Source: CAYRSS01 sp964426945
GTDB lineage: Bacteria > Planctomycetota > Phycisphaerae > UBA1845
Assembly: GCA_964426945.1 (NCBI GenBank)
Contig: CAYRSS010000029.1
Coordinates: 1-47,964 of the forward strand
Reading direction: 5' to 3'
Length of the DNA stretch: 47,964 nucleotides
Position numbers and translations under genes: made by a program. Numbering within the stretch: the stretch's first letter is position 1; each line of letters starts with the position of its first letter. Positions 43,242-47,964 of the stretch are shown in pieces. The notes beneath the pieces are model-generated. The model was not told the DNA's origin, searched no databases, and saw only the letters and a program-made list of their open reading frames with translations.

Positions 43242-44414
43242 ATGTCGTGTCGCGGTAGCTGTAGCTGGCTTGTTCTTGGAGCGGTGTGCGTGCTGTTTCC
43301 CCTCGCTGCGGCCGGGCAGGATGCGGCGCCATCGACCGGCGGGGGCGAACTGATCGACGTAACCGCCCGCGGCGAAGGGCTGACCCTCGACGAGGCCAAG
43401 AGCGACGCGCTGCGCAAGGCGCTCGAGCAGGCCGCCGGCGTCGAGATCAGTTCCTACTCCCAGACGGAGAACTTCGAGCTCATCCGCGACACGATCTACT
43501 CGCGTGCGGACGGCATCGTGACCGAGTTTCGAGTCATCGAGGAGGGTGACGGCGTCGGCGGAATCAAGTTCTGCACGGTGAAGGCCAAGGTCCGGCGCGG
43601 GGCGGTGGCCTCGGCGTGGGGCGAAGTGCAGAACGTGCTGGATCAGATCGGCCGTCCGTCGATCGCGGTGTTCATTCAGGAGTTCATCGACGGCCAGCCG
43701 CAGCCCGACAGCTTCGTCGCCTCGCAGATCGAGAACAAGCTCGTGAACATCGGCTTCACGGTCAAGAGCGGTGAGCATCTCAAGGCCCTCGCCGAGAAGG
43801 AAGCTGCCCACGCCGCCACGACGTCGGATGTGAGCAAGCTCCAGGCCATCGCGAAGGACTTCGGGGCGCAGATCTTCATCGTCGGCACCGGCCAGGCCGA
43901 CGCCGCCGGCGTGCGCGATCTCTACGGCGAACCGGTCGCGATGTACAACTGCAGCGCCTCGTTCCGCATGTTCCACACTGACACCGCGCGGATGATCGCG
44001 AGCGAGTCGCTCTCGGCCGAGCGCGGCGGGGCGCGGACCTATAAGGAGCATTCGCCCCAGGCGGGCAAGAAGGCCTTCGAAAACTCGGGGCAGAAGCTCG
44101 CCGACATGATGTACAGGAACGTCATGCGCGTCTGGGCGACGCAGATCTCCGCCGGCGGCGAGATCGAGCTTGAGGTCAGCGGCGTCAGCGCCGTCGATGC
44201 CATCAAGATCAAGAAGGCCCTGCAGGAGATCCCCAAGGTCAAGACGGTCAACGTTCAGACCACCAGCGGGCAGGCGAAATTCACCATCGTGGTCGCCATG
44301 ACCGCCGAGCAGCTCGCCGAGCACCTGATCTCGGCGCCGTTCGACCAGATGTTCGAGCTGCAGGACATCAAGACGGGGCGGCTTCAGGCGAAGAAGGTGG
44401 GCGGCGGGTCGTAG
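43242..44414 (+). CDS. Exported FlgT-like protein
   Basis: This 390-residue protein has a signal peptide (SWLVLGAVCVLFPLAAAGQ). The next stretch matches the FlgT N-terminal pattern (GEGLTLDEAKSDALRKALEQ, then DTIYSRADGIVTEFRVIEEG and VKAKV). A middle domain (IAVFIQEFIDG, ASQIENKLVNIGFTV, AQIFIVGTGQADAAG) resembles LpoB/CsgG-type or FlgT middle domains. The C-terminal part is a small alpha-beta unit. FlgT belongs to the flagellar H ring in Vibrio, but homologues are widespread where no flagellum is evident, and no flagellar gene is in the window. The start at 43242 has AGGAG at 43230-43234. The gene is followed by a perfect hairpin. Confidence 0.72.
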   Translation: MSCRGSCSWLVLGAVCVLFPLAAAGQDAAPSTGGGELIDVTARGEGLTLDEAKSDALRKALEQAAGVEISSYSQTENFELIRDTIYSRADGIVTEFRVIEEGDGVGGIKFCTVKAKVRRGAVASAWGEVQNVLDQIGRPSIAVFIQEFIDGQPQPDSFVASQIENKLVNIGFTVKSGEHLKALAEKEAAHAATTSDVSKLQAIAKDFGAQIFIVGTGQADAAGVRDLYGEPVAMYNCSASFRMFHTDTARMIASESLSAERGGARTYKEHSPQAGKKAFENSGQKLADMMYRNVMRVWATQISAGGEIELEVSGVSAVDAIKIKKALQEIPKVKTVNVQTTSGQAKFTIVVAMTAEQLAEHLISAPFDQMFELQDIKTGRLQAKKVGGGS

Positions 44415-44436
44415 CGCCGAGGCGGATTCTCGGCGC
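44414..44436 (+). terminator. Hairpin starting on the last base of the FlgT-like stop codon
   Basis: GCGCCGAG (44414-44421) pairs perfectly with CTCGGCGC (44429-44436) around GCGGATT. The first paired base is the G of TAG, as at 2684. No T tract follows. It precedes ribH by 62 bases. Confidence 0.55.
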
Positions 44437-44498
44437 CGGCGATCGATGCGGCCGCCCGGCGTGTTCGGGCCGGGGTTGGACGAAAGGCAGGAGTCATC

Positions 44499-44981
44499 AT
44501 GCCTCTGGAAGTTCACGGACAACTTGTGGCCAAGGGTCAGCGGTTTGGCGTGGTCGTCAGCCGATTCAACGATTTCATCACCACGCGGCTTCAGGCCGGC
44601 GCGGTCGACGCGCTGCGGCGTCACGGCGCGGTCGATGACAACATCACCGTCGTGCACGTGCCGGGGGCGTTCGAGATTCCGCTGGTCGCCAAGCGCATGG
44701 CCCAATCGGGCCATTACGACGCGGTAATCTGCCTGGGGTGCATCATCCGCGGCGACACGCCCCATTTCGACTACATCGCCGCGCACACCGCCAAGGGCGT
44801 CGCCGACGTTGGCATGTTGACCGGCCTGCCGGTCGCGTTCGGCGTCATCACCGCCGACACGCTGGAGCAGGCGATCGACCGTGCCGGGGCCAAAGGCGGC
44901 AACAAGGGGGCAGAAGCGGCGCTGACGGCCATCGAGATGGTCAACCTCATTGCCCAGATCAAGGTGGACGCCGGCAAGTGA
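44499..44981 (+). CDS. ribH: 6,7-dimethyl-8-ribityllumazine synthase
   Basis: This 160-residue enzyme condenses 5-amino-6-ribitylaminouracil with 3,4-dihydroxybutanone phosphate in riboflavin synthesis. Conserved motifs are VPGAFEIPL (from 54) and GCIIRGDTPHFDYIA (80-94), with H89 as the expected catalytic base. Length is typical. AGGAG lies about six bases before the ATG. The ribH-nusB order is a frequent bacterial arrangement. No FMN riboswitch pattern was found in the 84 bases upstream. Confidence 0.97.
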   Translation: MPLEVHGQLVAKGQRFGVVVSRFNDFITTRLQAGAVDALRRHGAVDDNITVVHVPGAFEIPLVAKRMAQSGHYDAVICLGCIIRGDTPHFDYIAAHTAKGVADVGMLTGLPVAFGVITADTLEQAIDRAGAKGGNKGAEAALTAIEMVNLIAQIKVDAGK

Positions 44982-45060
44982 GACGACTCCGCCGCGGTGG
45001 CTGTGGGAGCGTGGCGTGCCGTCGCCCGTCGACGTGCGCGGCCGGCGCGGACGGGGCCGC

Positions 45061-45477
45061 ATGAACTTCGACCCCCGCCAAGCCCGAATTCTGGCCATGC
45101 AGGCCCTCTGTCAGTGGGACGCCCAGGGCGACACGGACGAGGCCGCCCTGCGCGAGTTCTACGCGGCGCAGCACGCGGACCCTGCGGCCGCCGGCCACGC
45201 CGTACGGCTGGTGACGGCGTTCTGGCAGTATCGCAGCGAGGTGGACCGGCTGATCTCCGCCGCGGCCGAGCACTGGTCGCTGACGCGCATCGGCCTGGTC
45301 GACCGCAACGTGCTCCGCGCAGCCGTGACGGAGCTGCTGACCCTCAAGACCCCGCCCAAGGTCGTGGTGAGCGAGGCGATCGATATCGCCCGCGAGTACG
45401 GCGGCGTCGAGTCGCCAAGGTTCGTCAACGGCGTGCTCGACCGCGTGTACCGCGACATGAGCACCGACGTGGCCTGA
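45061..45477 (+). CDS. nusB: Transcription antitermination protein NusB
   Basis: This 138-residue helical protein shows the NusB pattern: RQARILAMQALCQWD at the start, DRNVLRAAVTELLTLKTPPK in the middle and VVSEAIDIAREYGG.ESPRFVNGVLD near the end. NusB binds boxA RNA with NusE (S10) to prevent early termination in rRNA operons. Start 45061 gives the expected first helix; the open frame extends to 44950 within ribH, which would add a non-family leader. Its place between ribH and ftsY supports the call. Confidence 0.95.
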   Translation: MNFDPRQARILAMQALCQWDAQGDTDEAALREFYAAQHADPAAAGHAVRLVTAFWQYRSEVDRLISAAAEHWSLTRIGLVDRNVLRAAVTELLTLKTPPKVVVSEAIDIAREYGGVESPRFVNGVLDRVYRDMSTDVA

Positions 45478-45514
45478 AGGCCGGCGACCCGGGAAGGAGC
45501 ATCAGTCACCCATC

Positions 45515-46432
45515 ATGGGCCTTTTCGACCTGTTCAAGAAGGGTCTGGCCAAGACCCGCGAGAAGATCGCCAGCGGCTTCCGGTCCGTCTTTCGCATCGG
45601 GCGCAAGATCGACGAGGAGACGATCACCCGTCTGGAAGAGACGATGCTCGCGGCGGACTTCGGCCCGGCCACGGCGGAGCGGCTGCTCGAGGTGGTGCGC
45701 AAGGGGTGGAAGAGCGGTGTCATCTCCGAAGAGCAGGAGATCCGCGACTACCTCAAGAGCCACATAATTGAGCTGTGGCCGCCGGCGGACCGGTCGGTGC
45801 GCTTCGCCGACAAGGGCCCGACGGTCATCCTCGTGACCGGCATCAACGGTTCGGGCAAGACCACCAGCGTGGCGAAGATCGCCAAGCACCTGGTCGACAG
45901 CGGCAAGACTGTCCTGCTGGCGGCGTGCGACACGTTTCGCGCCGCGGCGGTCGAGCAGCTCAGCGTCTGGTCTCAGCGAATCGGCGTGCAGATCGTTCGC
46001 CACGATCAGGGGGCAGACCCCGCGGCCGTCGCATACGACGCCTGCGAGGCCGGCGTGGCCCGCGGTGTGGACGTGATCCTGGTCGACACGGCGGGGCGGC
46101 TGCACACGCAGGACAACCTCATGCGCGAGCTGGCCAAGATTCAGAAGGTCGTGGAGCGCAAGCTGCCCGGCGCGCCCCACGAGGTCCTCCTGGTGCTCGA
46201 TGCGACCATCGGTCAGAACGCCGTGAACCAGGCGCGCGAGTTCGCCAAGCACGTGGCCGTCAGCGGCATTTTTCTGGCCAAGCTCGACGGCAGCGCCAAG
46301 GGCGGCATCGTCGTGGGTATCCGCGACCAGCTCAACGTGCCGGTGAAGTTCGTCGGCCTGGGCGAGACTCCCTCGGACATTCAGCCGTTCGATCCGGCGG
46401 TGTTCGTCGAGGCGCTGTTCGCGGAGGAGTGA
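45515..46432 (+). CDS. ftsY: Signal recognition particle receptor FtsY
   Basis: This 305-residue GTPase docks the SRP-ribosome complex at the membrane. Motifs are the P-loop GINGSGKTT (109-117), DTFRAAAVEQL (139-149), DTAGRLHTQDNLMREL and AKLDGSAKGG. The last reads AKLDGSA where most members have TKLDGTA. The N-terminal helical region is short and the acidic A domain of Escherichia coli FtsY is absent, which is common. The ATG at 45515 starts a canonical N domain (LFDLFKKGLAKTREKI). A short hairpin follows the stop. Confidence 0.97.
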   Translation: MGLFDLFKKGLAKTREKIASGFRSVFRIGRKIDEETITRLEETMLAADFGPATAERLLEVVRKGWKSGVISEEQEIRDYLKSHIIELWPPADRSVRFADKGPTVILVTGINGSGKTTSVAKIAKHLVDSGKTVLLAACDTFRAAAVEQLSVWSQRIGVQIVRHDQGADPAAVAYDACEAGVARGVDVILVDTAGRLHTQDNLMRELAKIQKVVERKLPGAPHEVLLVLDATIGQNAVNQAREFAKHVAVSGIFLAKLDGSAKGGIVVGIRDQLNVPVKFVGLGETPSDIQPFDPAVFVEALFAEE

Positions 46433-46434
46433 CC

Positions 46435-46450
46435 GGCTCGGTCGCGAGCC
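46435..46450 (+). terminator. Short hairpin after ftsY
   Basis: GGCTCG (46435-46440) pairs with CGAGCC (46445-46450) around GTCG, starting three bases after the stop. No T tract follows, and the next gene starts only 30 bases later, so read-through is likely. Confidence 0.35.
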
Positions 46451-46479
46451 TCCGGACCACCGGCTTACGAGGAGGCGTC

Positions 46480-46902
46480 ATGTCGCTGAACACGGATGAG
46501 CTCGATCGGCTGGCGGACGACATGCTCCGCGGCTCGCGGCTGACGCACTCGATCTACTGCGGCCGCTGCGGCTACAACCTCAAATCGCTCACCTACACCG
46601 GCCACTGTCCCGAGTGCGGCGGCAAATACAACGCACGCCCGACGCGGATGGAGGGCATCTTCAACCCCCAGGCGCTGGAGCTGCCGATTACGGACGCGCT
46701 GGTCGTGATCGTGACGGGGGCCATGGGGTACTACCTGCTGTCGAGATCCCTGGCGCCCGTGGAGAGCGGCGGTCTGTTCTTCGGCGCGGTGGTTCTCGCG
46801 GTGTGGGGGGCCTGTCTCTACCGGCTCATCGTGAACCTGCGGCGTTTTCTCCAGTTCCGTGAGATCGAGTCGCGCATCGCCAACGGGGAAGACGATGACT
46901 GA
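46480..46902 (+). CDS. Zinc-ribbon membrane protein
   Basis: This 140-residue protein has a zinc ribbon near the N-terminus (CGRCGYNLKSL, then CPECGGKYN) followed by two membrane helices (about 69-85 and 94-115). The CGYNL pattern is frequent in planctomycete proteins of unknown role. The ribbon would face the cytoplasm. GAGGAGG at 46468-46474 lies about five bases before the ATG at 46480. The gene overlaps the DUF983 gene by eight bases, so the two are probably coupled and may act together. Confidence 0.82.
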   Translation: MSLNTDELDRLADDMLRGSRLTHSIYCGRCGYNLKSLTYTGHCPECGGKYNARPTRMEGIFNPQALELPITDALVVIVTGAMGYYLLSRSLAPVESGGLFFGAVVLAVWGACLYRLIVNLRRFLQFREIESRIANGEDDD

Positions 46903-47386
46903 CCGTGGGCCGTCGCCGGCGCTCCCGCCGGAGTCGGACGCGCCGCCGCCCCGGCGGCCCCGGCTGACGACAGCGATGCTCTCCCTGGTCGTCGGACGAG
47001 GGGTAAGGCGGCGCTGCCCGCAGTGCGGCGAAAGCCCGCTCTTTCGCGGCTGGTATACGCTCGCCGAGCGCTGCGAGTGCTGCGGGCTCGAGATCGAGGC
47101 CTACGAGGGCAGCTCGTGGGCCTTCATGTACATCACCACGGCTTTTCTCACCGGGCTGTTCCTGCTGGTGCTCGTGTTCTACCGCCCGGCGCATGCCCTC
47201 TCGTGGCGGATCGGGCTGGTGATCGGGGCGCTGGTGGTGATTCTGGGATCGCTGCCGCGGCGCAAAGGAATAGCCGTCGCGCTGGACTATCTCAGTGAGC
47301 TTTGCTGGAACAACGACCGCGGGCTGGCGATCCGCCCGCGCTCGGACGAGCCGCATCGAACGAAAGCCGGACGGCGACAGGAGTAG
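46895..47386 (+). CDS. DUF983 family membrane protein
   Basis: This 163-residue protein has the DUF983 layout: a zinc-ribbon-like motif (RRCPQCGESPLFRGWYTL and CECCGLEIE) and two membrane helices (about 89-105 and 110-126). DUF983 proteins are small and of unknown function, and occur near cytochrome oxidase genes in proteobacteria; no such genes are seen here. It overlaps the preceding zinc-ribbon gene by eight bases and is convergent with the epimerase. Confidence 0.85.
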   Translation: MTDRGPSPALPPESDAPPPRRPRLTTAMLSLVVGRGVRRRCPQCGESPLFRGWYTLAERCECCGLEIEAYEGSSWAFMYITTAFLTGLFLLVLVFYRPAHALSWRIGLVIGALVVILGSLPRRKGIAVALDYLSELCWNNDRGLAIRPRSDEPHRTKAGRRQE

Positions 47387-47394
47387 TCCGCTGT

Positions 47395-47423
47395 CGCCGC
47401 CCGGGCATCCGGCGGGCGCGGCG
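47395..47423. terminator. Bulged hairpin between convergent genes
   Basis: CGCC (47395-47398) and GCCCG (47399-47403) pair with CGGGC (47413-47417) and GGCG (47420-47423), with a two-base bulge on the 3' side. It fills the 38-base gap between the stops of the DUF983 gene and the epimerase, so it may end both transcripts. No T tract is present. Confidence 0.45.
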
Positions 47424-47424
47424 A

Positions 47425-47964
47425 TCAGCCGGCGCCCGTCCCTCCCTCTGAACCCTTCGCCCGCGCGTGCCACGCTTCGAGCACCTGCTTTTCCCGCTCC
47501 GGCGTGACGCCGGCCCGCATCTGCGTGCGGCGTTCCTCGGGGAGCGACCTCAGCCAGGTGAGCGTCGCGTCGACGGTCTCGGTCAGCGGCCGGATGGTGA
47601 GGCCGCTGCGCATCGCCCTGGCCGTGCTCAGTCGCCCGACGCCGCCATACTCGCCCGTGGGCGGCACCCACACCGGCATGTGGCTCCACGGCTGGACCTG
47701 CTGCGACTCGAGGAAGTCGGCAGGTACCCAGGTGAAGGAGGCGTCAGACTTCGCGACGTTGCGGCAGGTTTCCAGCATGCGGCGCATGGTGAGCGAGTCT
47801 GCGGGCGAGTCGGCGTTGAAGACCCCGGTGACCTTCTGCTCGATGCAGTGGATGATGAACGCAGCCAGGTCGCGCACGTCGATGACCTGAACGAAGTCCT
47901 CACCGCTGCCGGGGGCCAGCACCTCGCCGCCGCGCATGATCCGGGCCGGCCAGTAGGTGAAGCG
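47425..47964 (-). CDS. NAD-dependent epimerase/dehydratase family protein (3' part)
   Basis: A minus-strand gene enters from the right edge; 179 codons are visible. The frame is open to the last base (RFTYWPARIMRGGEVLAPG), so the true start is outside. The fragment matches the C-terminal half of extended SDR epimerases/reductases: VQVIDVRDLAAFIIHCIEQK, GVFNADSP and a helical tail (TVDATLTWLRSLPEERRTQM). The Rossmann fold and catalytic Tyr-Lys are upstream of the window, so substrate and activity cannot be judged. Confidence 0.85.
   Translation of the reverse strand, partial: RFTYWPARIMRGGEVLAPGSGEDFVQVIDVRDLAAFIIHCIEQKVTGVFNADSPADSLTMRRMLETCRNVAKSDASFTWVPADFLESQQVQPWSHMPVWVPPTGEYGGVGRLSTARAMRSGLTIRPLTETVDATLTWLRSLPEERRTQMRAGVTPEREKQVLEAWHARAKGSEGGTGAG

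Noticed and set aside
44415..44498. Possible FMN riboswitch before ribH
   Set aside because: None of the conserved RFN-element blocks is present; only the hairpin at the preceding stop is found.
43035..45098. A 687-codon minus-strand frame across the FlgT-like and ribH genes
   Set aside because: It opposes ribH, a certain gene, and shows no domain.

Overview
The window is GC-rich (about two thirds G+C by eye), densely coded DNA from a bacterium that looks like a member of the Planctomycetota, probably Phycisphaerae or a close uncultured lineage. The lineage call is inferred from family content. It rests on secreted proteins with GACCLPDG cysteine modules and dockerin-like calcium loops, a MoxR-DUF58-BatA-VWA cluster, NPCBM and twin PQQ-propeller proteins, and a short sigma factor without region 3. 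I see no rRNA, tRNA, CRISPR array or insertion sequence.

Layout. Bases 1-2684 hold a MacB-type permease and a sigma-70 family factor. Bases 2824-5484 (minus) encode a large TMTC-like membrane protein with TPRs. Bases 5723-9085 hold a DinB-fold protein and a two-gene lipid-transport operon in which the MlaF-type ATPase and MlaE-type permease are fused. An MFS transporter (minus) follows. Bases 10388-17483 are an exported-protein island: a Kazal/cysteine-module protein behind an excellent sigma-54 promoter, two tandem paralogous beta-propeller/dockerin-like proteins (minus) and a lipoprotein.

Bases 17825-41930 are one uninterrupted plus-strand block of 14 genes with very short gaps. In order they are: a double PQQ-propeller protein, an alpha-toroid protein, MoxR ATPase, DUF58, BatA, a second VWA protein, a DUF4175-like membrane protein, an exported coiled-coil protein, an exported TPR-like protein, an NPCBM protein, an intact HtrA-like protease, two HtrA-like proteins that have lost all three catalytic residues, and YgfZ. 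Four junctions in a row overlap as ATGA, so at least the last part is translationally coupled. I infer an envelope assembly or quality-control system: an AAA+ ATPase acting on three MIDAS-type VWA proteins, plus periplasmic scaffolds and a protease with two pseudoprotease partners. This is the best candidate for an undescribed system here.

Bases 42112-47386 are mostly housekeeping: an SDR oxidoreductase, a zinc-ribbon protein, a FlgT-like exported protein, ribH, nusB, ftsY, a zinc-ribbon membrane protein and a DUF983 protein. The right edge carries the 3' part of a minus-strand NAD-dependent epimerase.

A recurring feature is a strong GC hairpin at or just after a stop codon with no following T tract (after the permease, sigma factor, DinB, FlgT-like and ftsY genes). 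Only one canonical terminator with a T tract was found (13685-13725).
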